Notes under the pieces: generated by a model
Told to the model about the DNA's origin: nothing
What the model saw: the letters and a program-made list of their open reading frames with translations, nothing else
Database searches by the model: none
Position numbers and translations under genes: made by a program
Source of the DNA: CAWDMW01 sp963803575
Lineage (GTDB): Bacteria; Pseudomonadota; Alphaproteobacteria; Rickettsiales; UBA998
Direction: 5' to 3'
Assembly (NCBI GenBank): GCA_963803575.1
Contig: CAWDMW010000002.1
Location: 124,001-188,000 of the forward strand
DNA length: 64,000 bases
Part shown: piece after piece, positions 35,768 through 45,086 of the stretch
How positions within the stretch are numbered: the first letter of the stretch is position 1
How the letters are laid out: each line of letters starts with the position of its first letter

Positions 35768-38700
35768 CTAGAAAATAAAATCATCCATGTCTAATGCAAG
35801 GTCGCCATGCAGCATCACGCGGAAATCCTGATCCGTGTTTTGCAGGAACGTATGGCCTGACATCTGCATAATATCAAGCTGATTAGCATCCGACCCCAGA
35901 CCCGTCAGCAATAAAGCAGAAACATCCAGCTTATCAACACCCACCTCAAAATCCATCACATGATCGTGTGACGCGGAACTACTCTCGCTGGCAGAGTTAA
36001 ACACGAACATGTCAGCACCTTCGCCACCCATTAGCGTATCTTCACCCATCTGGCCGGCTATGGTATCATTTCCGGCATTACCGCGTATTTCGTTACCGTA
36101 CTCATCCCCATGCAACAGATCATCAAAGTCAGACCCCCAAAGTCCTTCCACATTATAGTAAAAGTCTCCTTCCGCCTCACCAGTGCCACCGGTAGCGTCA
36201 CGCTCATCCTTATCCATGTAAGCATTCACCCCCGCATCAGCGTTGGCGTAAGAAATCGTATCAGTACCCCATCCACCAAACATGGAATCCGCACCCAGAC
36301 CACCTTCTAGCACGTCGTCACCGGCATGACCGTCTATCGTATCGTCGCCCATACCACCAACTAAGATGTTTGCTCCGGTGTCTCCATTAAGCATATCATC
36401 AAAGGCAGAACCTATCAGATTCTCAATGCTAAAATACGTGTCTCCAGCCGCACCACCAGTATTCTTAAACTGACGCAGCAGATTCGCCACAACTGCCGTT
36501 TCGCTATTAGCGTAGGTAGCTGTATCAGTACCTGAGCCGCCCTGCATGAAATCCGCGCCTAAGCCACCATCCAGCACATCATCACCTGCATGGCCATCCA
36601 TCGTGTCATTTCCGGCACCACCAAGCAACGTGTTTTGTGCTCGATCACCATGCACCACATCATTAAAAGATGATCCTTCCAGATTCTCAATGTTTCGGTA
36701 CGTATCACCTTCCGCGCCACCGGCATTTTCAAACTGACGCAGCAAGTTAGCATTCACGGCTTCCAAACTATTGCCATAAGACACCATATCCGTACCGCCC
36801 TGCCCGTCATAATTCTGACCAGCTTGCGTAGCATTAAACCGGTTATCCTGCTGCGTGCCAATACGATCATTCGATGGCTCGGCAGGTTGTGGTTGCACAA
36901 CGGTTTCTACTGGCTCAACATCTTCTAGCACTTCCACCGCAGCTTCCAGAAATTCATCATTATCTGTCAGCAACAGATCAAGCATCGTAGTTTCCAGATC
37001 AAACCCTTCATTAATGCCCGCTTCCAGCACACGCGCACGTACATTTGCCACCAACTCAGGATCAAAACTATCCAGCGTAACATGAGCATCAGGGAAAGAA
37101 AGATCAGCAAACGTTGTCGTATCTTCACCCGCTTTATACGTAAATAACGAGCTATCGACATCCACACGCCATGCATCTGCATACTCACCATATAGCGTTT
37201 CCTGACTTACAGGCTGCACAAGCTCCGTACCATCGGCCAGTTGCATGTCATCAGTTGCTACTCCGTCAAAGTCTCCAAATAACCCCTGAACAGCTGTATC
37301 CATGGATTCAGGCAAGCGGACTTTAATATTCATATGGCTGGATCGAACATCCACGCTTACTTCGTAACCTTCATCTGTGCGAATAAAATAGTCACGACTT
37401 TCATAGCGTACACTCCCTGAACCTAAATCCAGCATATCCCCTGATTGCAACGTTGTAGCAACGCCATTCACATACACCACACCCGGTTCATTTAAATACA
37501 TACTAACCACATCATCATGCACATTCACTGCAACTGCCGTATTGACAGACGCATACTGGCTTACGGGTTCCTGACGTGCCTGTACTGCAAATAATTCATC
37601 CGCAGTTTGTGTCAGAATAAATTCACCTGCTGCCTGAAATGAATACCCTAACCCGTCAAAGGTACGAATATGTGGATCAGTGGTACTGCTTGCCACCATA
37701 TAATCTGATTCTTCTTCAGTAAATCCTGGTTCCTCTATGAATTCTATAATGTCGCCAAATGACAATGTATCCGAATCATCCATGAAGCCAAATTGCTCAA
37801 TCGCATGGCCGTCAAAATAGTCATGAATATGAATCACCGCTTCATCAGGTAACGTAATGTTCAGACTATTATTTACACGTGTAAAAGCTAAGTCTCCTGA
37901 TCCAATACCCGTATTAAAGGCCAATGTATCATTACCACTTGCATCAAAAATGGTGTCGTTCCCATCCCCAAGCGTATATTGATATACATCATTGTCACGA
38001 CCACCTTCCAAACGGTCATCACCTAAACCACCATTCAGCGTATCATCACCTGTGTAACCACGCAAAGTATCGCTATTATCAGTTCCTTGCAAGATATCGT
38101 CTCCGTCGCGTGTACCCCATTCAGTAATTTCAGAAGCGTTTAATGTAGTTCCATCCTGAAAGCTTAGCTTAAACTCTGTTGAGTTATTGGAAAACCGACT
38201 GTACCAGTCCATCAAAGTAATTATGGCATTATCTGGAAGATGAATATTCAAATAACTGGAAAACTGATTCACAGATGTTTGCGAGAACGAAATATTGTCT
38301 TGGGAAATACCTGTTCCAAATTCCAGTGTGCTTTCACTATTACGATTGTAAAAACTATTTATTGTATCGTTTCCATCCCCTAAAGCGTAGCGAAATATGT
38401 TAACACCTTCAGCATTTACATTATAATTTGCCAGTAGATCATCTCCCTTGCCACCGATAACTGTACTGTCACCATTTGAGCTTTGAATCGTATCATTGCC
38501 ATCGCCACCATCCAGTAAAGATAGGTTGTTGGAATTATCTTCAAAGTCATAGCTCCACAAAACATCGTTACCCGTTCCACCTACTAACGTAGAATTTGTA
38601 CTATTGCCCCCGCCGTACAAGAAATCATCGCCATCACCGCCATCGAGCAGATTTTGTTGAGTCTCCACCTGAGTGACACCTTCATCAGGAAGATCATATA

Positions 38701-38953
38701 ATGTATCGTTACCCTGCCCACCCAGCAGCGTATCATTTCCAACACCACTATAGATTAGATCATCACCGTCGCCACCATTAAAAAAATCATTGCCCGTCCC
38801 GCTGAAAAACACGTTATCAGTAACAAAATCATACAAAAAGTCATTGCCACCGTTACCTTCCAGCGTGTCATTCCCATTCAAGCCGATAATTGTGTCCGTT
38901 TCATTCGAACCAATCAAACTGTCATTGCCGTTTGTTCCTGTGATTATAGCCAT
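35768..38953 (-). CDS. Large RTX protein with a von Willebrand D-type domain
   Basis: The 1061-residue protein lacks a Sec signal and has calcium-binding GGxGxD nonapeptide blocks at both ends (about 5-340 and 760-1010), for example GGDGDDLIY, GGQGNDTLY and GHAGDDVLEGG. Between them, about residues 424-600, is a VWD-like domain: TTDPHIRTFDGLGYSFQAAG, VYVNGVATTL, GLFGDFDG. The C-terminal end (MFVFNSASESS, VMDFEVGVDKLDVSALL) is the serralysin-like secretion end, so type I export is expected; no exporter genes are nearby. AAGGAG lies 7 bases before the ATG, and TATAAT is at 39023-39028 (minus). Adhesion or matrix role likely. Confidence 0.9.
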   Translation of the reverse strand: MAIITGTNGNDSLIGSNETDTIIGLNGNDTLEGNGGNDFLYDFVTDNVFFSGTGNDFFNGGDGDDLIYSGVGNDTLLGGQGNDTLYDLPDEGVTQVETQQNLLDGGDGDDFLYGGGNSTNSTLVGGTGNDVLWSYDFEDNSNNLSLLDGGDGNDTIQSSNGDSTVIGGKGDDLLANYNVNAEGVNIFRYALGDGNDTINSFYNRNSESTLEFGTGISQDNISFSQTSVNQFSSYLNIHLPDNAIITLMDWYSRFSNNSTEFKLSFQDGTTLNASEITEWGTRDGDDILQGTDNSDTLRGYTGDDTLNGGLGDDRLEGGRDNDVYQYTLGDGNDTIFDASGNDTLAFNTGIGSGDLAFTRVNNSLNITLPDEAVIHIHDYFDGHAIEQFGFMDDSDTLSFGDIIEFIEEPGFTEEESDYMVASSTTDPHIRTFDGLGYSFQAAGEFILTQTADELFAVQARQEPVSQYASVNTAVAVNVHDDVVSMYLNEPGVVYVNGVATTLQSGDMLDLGSGSVRYESRDYFIRTDEGYEVSVDVRSSHMNIKVRLPESMDTAVQGLFGDFDGVATDDMQLADGTELVQPVSQETLYGEYADAWRVDVDSSLFTYKAGEDTTTFADLSFPDAHVTLDSFDPELVANVRARVLEAGINEGFDLETTMLDLLLTDNDEFLEAAVEVLEDVEPVETVVQPQPAEPSNDRIGTQQDNRFNATQAGQNYDGQGGTDMVSYGNSLEAVNANLLRQFENAGGAEGDTYRNIENLEGSSFNDVVHGDRAQNTLLGGAGNDTMDGHAGDDVLDGGLGADFMQGGSGTDTATYANSETAVVANLLRQFKNTGGAAGDTYFSIENLIGSAFDDMLNGDTGANILVGGMGDDTIDGHAGDDVLEGGLGADSMFGGWGTDTISYANADAGVNAYMDKDERDATGGTGEAEGDFYYNVEGLWGSDFDDLLHGDEYGNEIRGNAGNDTIAGQMGEDTLMGGEGADMFVFNSASESSSASHDHVMDFEVGVDKLDVSALLLTGLGSDANQLDIMQMSGHTFLQNTDQDFRVMLHGDLALDMDDFIF

Positions 38954-39094
38954 AATGTTTCTCCTTGTAGTGTGGGGCTGGATGGGAACATCCTATTCAA
39001 AATCACATCTTCCACAAGAACTATTATATAACCATACAACCACTACGTCTTGATTCTAAACAGTGTCGGTATTATTGTTACAGCTATCCGCCAA

Positions 39095-39787
39095 TTAACC
39101 CCGGCGCTTGGTGCGGTAACGTTTACGGTTGAGCCACTGGTCGGTGGTGTGTTCCACCATGTTGGTGATGCGCGCCTGATTTTTGCCAAGCGCCCCACCT
39201 ACGCGCAACACATCGGCAATACGACGTTCTAAGAATGCCCTAGTCTCAATATAATCGACAGATTCATCATTCAGCCAGTAAAGCAGCGTTGCGCCATACA
39301 CTTTTGCCAGCAAACTGCGCTTCGTATAATAATTGAAATCCAGCGACGTATCCCCCGCCAAACGCCAAATCTGATCGCACACTTGCCAGACATTCTGCGT
39401 ATATTGCCATGCAACAGAGGGCTGAACAGATAGTGCTACAGCGCGTCTGACCGCCTCGTGGTGTGGCTCTACCAGCTCCAGTCGCTTCCATACCAGCCAG
39501 ATCACCCGCTCATGGACGCGCATGGATGCCAAACCTGCCTTGGCTGCCTCATCTTCCAGCTGCACCGCCACCCAGTCGGCAAAGCATTCCAACACTTCTG
39601 GCACACCACTGGGAAATACCTGACGCGCGGTCAGCGGAGCATATCCGGCATGTACCGCAGCTTTCACTAATGTTGCCTGATTCCAGCCATCAAACGATGC
39701 CAGCGTCAGTGTTTCGCGCATAATGGCGTGGCGTTTAATATCACGTATGGGAGTGCTGGTGTAGGGAGGCGTCTGTGTCATAGGCAT
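39095..39787 (-). CDS. COQ9 family protein
   Basis: COQ9 binds lipids and presents the ubiquinone intermediate to COQ7; bacterial members are less studied. The 230-residue protein is TetR-like at its N-terminus (IMRETLTLASFDGWNQATLV, APLTARQVFPSGVPEVLECF) and carries the family signature DFNYYTKRSLLAKVYGATLL followed by YWLNDES and FLERRIADVLRV. The C-terminus is basic. Coq7 is in the same window at 30.2 kb. It appears monocistronic, divergent from the next unknown gene. Confidence 0.88.
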   Translation of the reverse strand: MPMTQTPPYTSTPIRDIKRHAIMRETLTLASFDGWNQATLVKAAVHAGYAPLTARQVFPSGVPEVLECFADWVAVQLEDEAAKAGLASMRVHERVIWLVWKRLELVEPHHEAVRRAVALSVQPSVAWQYTQNVWQVCDQIWRLAGDTSLDFNYYTKRSLLAKVYGATLLYWLNDESVDYIETRAFLERRIADVLRVGGALGKNQARITNMVEHTTDQWLNRKRYRTKRRG

Positions 39788-39907
39788 GTATCATACCACG
39801 CTGCAGCTTACACGTCAGCCGCTAATTTAATCATCAGCGTGTCATGAAACTGTCATATTGTTTAGCTATACTAAGAGTCATAAACAGTTAGATTACTAAG
39901 AAATATT

Positions 39908-41077
39908 ATGAACACTACCGTTGCACCCCCACCACCCTATACATCCGGAGTTGACGCTCAGCTTGGCCAGATGGCTTCAGAATACGAGGCTCAGGCTAAT
40001 CAGGCTGGACAACAAGCTGAGGTGCTGAAAAACCAGTATAGCAATATGGACAAGCCCGGCGGGATTCATCAGCCTGCGTTAACAGTGGGTGGCTCCGTGG
40101 TTGCCGGTGTCGGTACAAAGACGCTGATGGAAAATGCTGGTCGCTCGTTAAGTTCTGAGGCCAGAGCGGAAGACGCGATCAAAACCGCAGAAGGCGCGCT
40201 TAAAAAAGGGCTTTTCGGCAGAGCAGGAGACGCAAACAAGGCTGCAGAAGCCATGACCAAGCAGTTTGGTAAAAATAGTGAAGTCGCTAAAGCTTTTTCT
40301 GATACGGTCAAAAATGCAAAAGAAAACATTGATGTATTACAAGATACCACAGCCTTGCAGGAAACGGTTAAGGATGTTAAAGACAAGGGTGCAAAGAAAC
40401 TGGTTGAACAATTTGTCAATAAAGTTCAGGAAGATTCAGGCAAAGTGTTTGACTATGATAAAACAGGAAAACTGGCTGAAAAGTTACAGCAAGATTTGGG
40501 TGATAAACTAGGTTCAGAATCAAAAGCCGGAGATTTAGTTAAGGATATCATAAAAACAGCTAAAGAAAACACTGGTGAAAAGGTCAATGTTCTAGAGAAA
40601 GTAAACTACGCTGTTGAAAGCGCGGGCAAAGAAAACTTAGCTGAGTTGGCACAAAAGGATATTGATAGCAGCTTTATTTCCCGTAATCTGGCAAAAATTC
40701 CCGACGGTGCTAAGAAGGGTATTGCCGGTACAGTTATTGCAGGCGCTACTATTGGTACTGGCATATTAATGGCTAATCACTATGCAAAGGAAAACGCTAA
40801 AGCGCAACAGAACCTTAACACCATTGAAAATCAGATTACCAATCTGACTGCTGAACGCGGTGAACTGCAAGCGAATGCACAACAGGTCTATGATACACAA
40901 GCCATCGGACGCCAAACGTTAGCCACTGTGCCACCTGAAATAGCGCAGGCGAATCAAGCGCAGGAATCAGGAAAATGGGCATCGCAGTTTCAAAAATCAA
41001 GTCCTCAGGCAAGCTGGGGGGAGCAGGTTAGAGCAGAGCAGGCGCAACAGCCTGGTATGTCTCTTGGTGGTGCATAA
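39908..41077 (+). CDS. Unknown long helical protein with one membrane segment
   Basis: The 389-residue protein is Ala/Lys/Gln-rich and nearly all helical, with many coiled-coil-like stretches (NAKENIDVLQD, KLAEKLQQDLGDKLG). A glycine-rich hydrophobic segment near 62-75 (LTVGGSVVAGVG) and a clearer one at about 277-296 (GIAGTVIAGATIGTGILMAN) could enter a membrane. It resembles lineage-specific or effector-type proteins but no family is recognised. It begins with a Pro-rich APPPPYTSG. The stop is only 2 bases from the convergent universal stress gene, with no terminator between. Confidence 0.7.
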   Translation: MNTTVAPPPPYTSGVDAQLGQMASEYEAQANQAGQQAEVLKNQYSNMDKPGGIHQPALTVGGSVVAGVGTKTLMENAGRSLSSEARAEDAIKTAEGALKKGLFGRAGDANKAAEAMTKQFGKNSEVAKAFSDTVKNAKENIDVLQDTTALQETVKDVKDKGAKKLVEQFVNKVQEDSGKVFDYDKTGKLAEKLQQDLGDKLGSESKAGDLVKDIIKTAKENTGEKVNVLEKVNYAVESAGKENLAELAQKDIDSSFISRNLAKIPDGAKKGIAGTVIAGATIGTGILMANHYAKENAKAQQNLNTIENQITNLTAERGELQANAQQVYDTQAIGRQTLATVPPEIAQANQAQESGKWASQFQKSSPQASWGEQVRAEQAQQPGMSLGGA

Positions 41078-41079
41078 GG

Positions 41080-41928
41080 TTAATGCGCCATCAGCACCGG
41101 GCAGTTTGCGTGATGTAGCACATAATCGGTTGCGCCACCCATAATCATCTGGCGCAACCTGCTATGGCTGTAAGCTCCCATCACTAATATATCGCCTCTA
41201 CATTCCTTCATGCCCTCAAGCAATGACTGACCTGCATTACCGTTCATCGGCTGCACATAAATATCACACATAATATTATGCAGCTTAAAATAGGGTGTAA
41301 TCTCTTGCATATGAAAGGATTGATCGGACTCTTCCACATGCAGCAACGTTACTTTTTGCATGGTTTGTAATAACGGCATAGACACGGCCAGCGCACGTGC
41401 TGACTGCATACTCCCATCCCACGCAATCACCGCATGTTGTGGCGCATATTGTGGCAGCTTATCAGGCACCACTATCACTGGACGGCCTGTCTGAAACAGA
41501 CAATTGACTAACGCATCATGGTAGTAATCATCATGCTTACCAATATCACGATGCACGATTAACATGTCATGTAATCTACCATAGCTAGCAATCGCTTCAT
41601 CCACCGTACCCATATGATCTAACCATGCAGCGCCATAAGGCTGGATATCTGTAACGACAGGCACCGCATATTGTTCACATGCGGCACTAAACAACGTATG
41701 CGCCTTGTTAGTCTGCTGTTGCGTTTGCTCGATCACCGCGTTACGGATTGAATCAACAACAGAGACGGGCATCATTGCGCCCATATGACGTGTTTGCTCA
41801 GGATCTGCGGTCACGTGCAAACATTGCAGATACGTCTCATACGTGTTGCACAGCATCAGAGCATAATGTAACGCAGCCATTTCACGTTCATCACCTGAAA
41901 AGGGAACCAGCATACTACGCAGTGTCAT
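41080..41928 (-). CDS. Tandem universal stress protein (UspA family)
   Basis: The 282-residue protein is two Usp folds in tandem. The first (about 1-145) has MLVPFSGDEREMAALHYALML. The second (about 155-282) has AVIAWDGSMQSARALAVSMPLL and the ATP-type end GDILVMGAYSHSRLRQMIMGGATDYVL, followed by HHANCPVLM, matching G-2x-G-9x-G-S/T loosely. It follows the Pel operon on the same strand after a gap of about 70 bases and could be co-transcribed with it, perhaps linking matrix production to stress; that is inference. Confidence 0.9.
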   Translation of the reverse strand: MTLRSMLVPFSGDEREMAALHYALMLCNTYETYLQCLHVTADPEQTRHMGAMMPVSVVDSIRNAVIEQTQQQTNKAHTLFSAACEQYAVPVVTDIQPYGAAWLDHMGTVDEAIASYGRLHDMLIVHRDIGKHDDYYHDALVNCLFQTGRPVIVVPDKLPQYAPQHAVIAWDGSMQSARALAVSMPLLQTMQKVTLLHVEESDQSFHMQEITPYFKLHNIMCDIYVQPMNGNAGQSLLEGMKECRGDILVMGAYSHSRLRQMIMGGATDYVLHHANCPVLMAH

Positions 41929-41997
41929 ATGTACATACCTTTTGTGCTATTTCGTTATAACTAAAACCATATCATGCTTTGGATAAGCGGCAAACAC

Positions 41998-42156
41998 CTA
42001 TTGCGGCATATCACGGTGAGTACGGTTGCGATGGCAGGAATCCGCATTGCAGTCACATTGCTCGGCATCATCACACCAATTATGTAGCTGCCGTGTCCAG
42101 TCTATCGTCGTATCACATCCGCTAAGCCAGAGCATAGCACCAGCTGCCAACAGCAT
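41998..42156 (-). CDS. Tiny cysteine-rich lipoprotein at the end of the Pel operon
   Basis: From ATG 42156, 7 bases after the pelG stop, 52 residues are encoded: a short signal with lipobox LWLSGC, then about 38 mature residues with four more Cys (NWCDD, QCDC, DSCHR) and many charged residues. Longer starts (42216, 42195) lie inside pelG and give a worse signal. It occupies the end of the operon, whereas PelC, the usual outer-membrane lipoprotein (about 170 residues), is missing. It is much too short to be PelC. No homologue is recognised. Confidence 0.55.
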   Translation of the reverse strand: MLLAAGAMLWLSGCDTTIDWTRQLHNWCDDAEQCDCNADSCHRNRTHRDMPQ

Positions 42157-42163
42157 TCTAACG

Positions 42164-43564
42164 TTACACACTACGTTGTTCCATTCTGACCGCATTATTA
42201 TGCGTAATGAATGCATGGTAAGGCAAATTCACCATAAACCGGTATAGCACAAAAGATGTCAGCAGAAATGTCAGCGCACAGGAAAGGAAATACCCATAGC
42301 CATAATATGCAAACCCCATTTCCATGGTAATGTAGGTAAAAATAATGTTGCTTATAAGAAAGAAAAGCTGCAACCACATAACCCGCATCCGGCTGTCAAA
42401 ATATGACAGAATAATCATCTGGAACAATGCCAGCACGTGTAACATGCCACCCAGTGTACCTAGGCGGAAAATTCCTACCTGACGGAAACTAAAATTCACT
42501 AACTCCAGAATATCTGCAGCCAGCACGATGGCAATAAAGGTAATAGATCCTTGCACCACCATAAAGGTACGCGCATGATACAGAATACTATCCAGCATTT
42601 TCTGGCCATTCTCTTTAATTCGTGAAAGCGGCTTATGGTCTAAAATATCATCATAGAAACGACGATACCGCTCAAAGAAACTTGTCTCCACGCTTAAGAA
42701 AAACACCGCCATAGCAGGAACAATCGTCACGTAAGCCAAGAACATCGCGCTATCATAGTTGGGATAAAAGATCATTTTACTTGGCAGCAGCTTGGTGCGC
42801 TCTGGCGCAAACCACATAATCAGTTTATCCACCCAAATCGCCAGGTTATAAAATAATCCGCCCAACGCTAATTGGTAATAACGCTTGAAAAACACTAACA
42901 TGCCAAATGGTGAGTTATAGCGATATGGATATTCCGAAAACACTTTCGCAGTGAGTGAGAACACAATAATCATGATGCCGGCACTAAAGCCGTTTAGCAT
43001 TCCAACAGAGCCATAATCCACACGCAGCCACTGCGCCATTAACACCGCAATTAACATACCAATTCCGTAAGACCAATTAATGGTGCGGAAATCCTTTAAC
43101 GCCATCAAAAATACGCCAAGCAACCAGACGCCACTAAGCAAGAACAGGTTTGCCATAGCCGACAAGCGTAGGGACAGGGGCAATTCAAAATAATACCCAT
43201 AGAAAAACAGCGCCACTGGCAGCTGAATCATCAACATCATCACCATACAGCCAAGCAATGCAGACGGTACGTTCGTCACGTTCTTCTGGCTAATCCCGTC
43301 AGCAATATAGCGTGTCACGACCATAAATACGGGAGCGGACAGCACCAACGATGCCGCCAGATTATATACCAGAATAATCCGGAAATGAATCAGCGCACTG
43401 TAAGACAGTCCTTCCGCGTATAGCACCGTAATGCCTGCAATCGCTAAAATCGTGAACAACCATGGGCCAGCCGCAGCCAGTCCGGCACTCATATAAGCGT
43501 GAAGGACGCCCATCAGATTATCATGATTCGTGAGTTTTTTCAGCTCAAATCCTATTCCAGCCAT
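42164..43564 (-). CDS. pelG: PelG, Pel polysaccharide inner-membrane transporter
   Basis: PelG is a Wzx/MATE-like membrane protein that pairs with the PelF synthase to move nascent Pel across the inner membrane. The 466-residue protein begins with the family signature MAGIGFELKKLT and has about 12 transmembrane segments, for example AGLAAAGPWLFTILAIAGI and the last FLSCALTFLLTSFVLYRF. Other typical parts are SAPVFMVVTRYIAD and NLAIWVDKLIMWFAP. It is 1-2 bases after pelF and followed by the tiny lipoprotein. Confidence 0.93.
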   Translation of the reverse strand: MAGIGFELKKLTNHDNLMGVLHAYMSAGLAAAGPWLFTILAIAGITVLYAEGLSYSALIHFRIILVYNLAASLVLSAPVFMVVTRYIADGISQKNVTNVPSALLGCMVMMLMIQLPVALFFYGYYFELPLSLRLSAMANLFLLSGVWLLGVFLMALKDFRTINWSYGIGMLIAVLMAQWLRVDYGSVGMLNGFSAGIMIIVFSLTAKVFSEYPYRYNSPFGMLVFFKRYYQLALGGLFYNLAIWVDKLIMWFAPERTKLLPSKMIFYPNYDSAMFLAYVTIVPAMAVFFLSVETSFFERYRRFYDDILDHKPLSRIKENGQKMLDSILYHARTFMVVQGSITFIAIVLAADILELVNFSFRQVGIFRLGTLGGMLHVLALFQMIILSYFDSRMRVMWLQLFFLISNIIFTYITMEMGFAYYGYGYFLSCALTFLLTSFVLYRFMVNLPYHAFITHNNAVRMEQRSV

Positions 43565-43565
43565 C

Positions 43566-45086
43566 TTATATTACTCTGCTCTGTGAAGGTGTCTGATGAA
43601 GGTACGTGGCATAGAGTGCGCGGTACGCATCCTGCTGCTGTTGCTTATTATAATAACGCTCCACGCGCGATTTAATCGCTATTGAGCATTCCTGATAATG
43701 CACGGTATCGGTAAGCAGCCTGATAGCCGCGCGAGCCGTTGCATCAGGATCAGAGAGCGGCACCACAGCCCCCCCCGCGCCCAGTGCTGGCATTTCATCA
43801 GCCGCGCCATTAATCATTTCGTCACAAGCCCCAACATCAGTACTGACCACAGGAATCCCCGCAGCCCCCGCCTCCAAAATCACCAGCGGCTGTGCTTCAG
43901 ACACCGAGGTAAAGACGATGACATCCACGTTAGGTAAGTAATCATCAATTCGCACAGATCCCGTAAACGTAATTACATTATCTAAAAGCAAATGTTCCGC
44001 CAGCAATTGACATTCTGCAAAATATTCCGGGTCTTCTTCCGTATTGCCCATCACATAAGCGCGTAATTCACCCAGCGTATCACGCATGATCGCGCAGCAA
44101 CGGATAAAACTTTTTACATCTTTAATCGGCACCACACGGCCAATCATGGCAATAGTCGGCACGTCATGCTCTACACGCTCAATGGCGTTAAATCGTTTAA
44201 GGTCAATACCATTTGGAATAATCTGCATTTTTTCAGCTGCCGCACCATCTTCATATTGTGCCACCTGATTGCCACGATACAATGTGACAATCTCGTCACT
44301 GGCATCATAACAAATACGCGAATAGCAGGCGAACGCATCAATCCATAAATCTCGCAAATCGCGATGCAGTGAATCAATCGTCAGTTGACTACTAGCCGTC
44401 TCTTCCAGCCAATCGGCAGACGCAATCTCAATACGTCGCTCATTGGTATAGATTCCATGTTCGGTTAATAATACCGGTTGACGTTTTTCCAGCTTCGCGC
44501 GCGTGGCAAGCAATCCTGCATAACCGGTACACAGCGTATGATACACGCCAGCATCCGGTAGCGGATGTAACAATATCGAAAAAATACTGCCAAACAATGC
44601 ACGCCATGACCAGAAATAATCCAGCATAGAGCTTTCATGGTAGCGCTCTTCGTACATTTGTTCTAACACGCCCCATGCATCCGTACTGTTAAGCAGGTAA
44701 TCACTTCCGGGCGCGCGCTTATTATTGCCAAGCGCATCCATCACATGTTGCAAATCGTCTACGGTGGCACTGTTATGGGCAATACGCAGCAGAGCCGGTT
44801 TCATATCCTGCATCACATTACGGGTCGGGGTGCCAGACTGGTGCGGCATTGTACCAAGAAATATTTCTGTCACGCTTAACACGTTATCGGGCAATTCATA
44901 ACTCAGCTTAGGCGCCTGAATCCCCGGCAGAATGCATACAATATGAAATGTTAAGTGGTGCTGAGCCAATATTAGTTCATGTGTCCAGCTGGACACCCCC
45001 CCACGGACGTAAGGATAGGTTCCTTCGAGGAGCAAGCAAACATCAGCATGTTTGTCAGAACGCGTAGGTTTACGTTGAGAGATCAT
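43566..45086 (-). CDS. pelF: PelF, Pel polysaccharide glycosyltransferase
   Basis: PelF is the cytoplasmic GT4 enzyme that polymerises Pel from UDP-GalNAc (known for Pseudomonas). The 506-residue length is typical. N-domain: VCLLLEGTYPYVRGGVSSWTHEL, which is diagnostic, and FHIVCILPG. C-domain: IIPNGIDLKRF, IAMIGRVVPIKDVKSFI, and the sugar-nucleotide motif EAQPLVILEAGAAGIPVVS followed by TDVGACDEMI. It overlaps pelE by 4 bases and lies directly before pelG, so the membrane complex genes are strictly coupled. Confidence 0.95.
   Translation of the reverse strand: MISQRKPTRSDKHADVCLLLEGTYPYVRGGVSSWTHELILAQHHLTFHIVCILPGIQAPKLSYELPDNVLSVTEIFLGTMPHQSGTPTRNVMQDMKPALLRIAHNSATVDDLQHVMDALGNNKRAPGSDYLLNSTDAWGVLEQMYEERYHESSMLDYFWSWRALFGSIFSILLHPLPDAGVYHTLCTGYAGLLATRAKLEKRQPVLLTEHGIYTNERRIEIASADWLEETASSQLTIDSLHRDLRDLWIDAFACYSRICYDASDEIVTLYRGNQVAQYEDGAAAEKMQIIPNGIDLKRFNAIERVEHDVPTIAMIGRVVPIKDVKSFIRCCAIMRDTLGELRAYVMGNTEEDPEYFAECQLLAEHLLLDNVITFTGSVRIDDYLPNVDVIVFTSVSEAQPLVILEAGAAGIPVVSTDVGACDEMINGAADEMPALGAGGAVVPLSDPDATARAAIRLLTDTVHYQECSIAIKSRVERYYNKQQQQDAYRALYATYLHQTPSQSRVI

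Noticed and set aside
41998..42156. The small lipoprotein as PelC
   Set aside because: It is only 52 residues, against about 170 for PelC, and shares no recognisable sequence.
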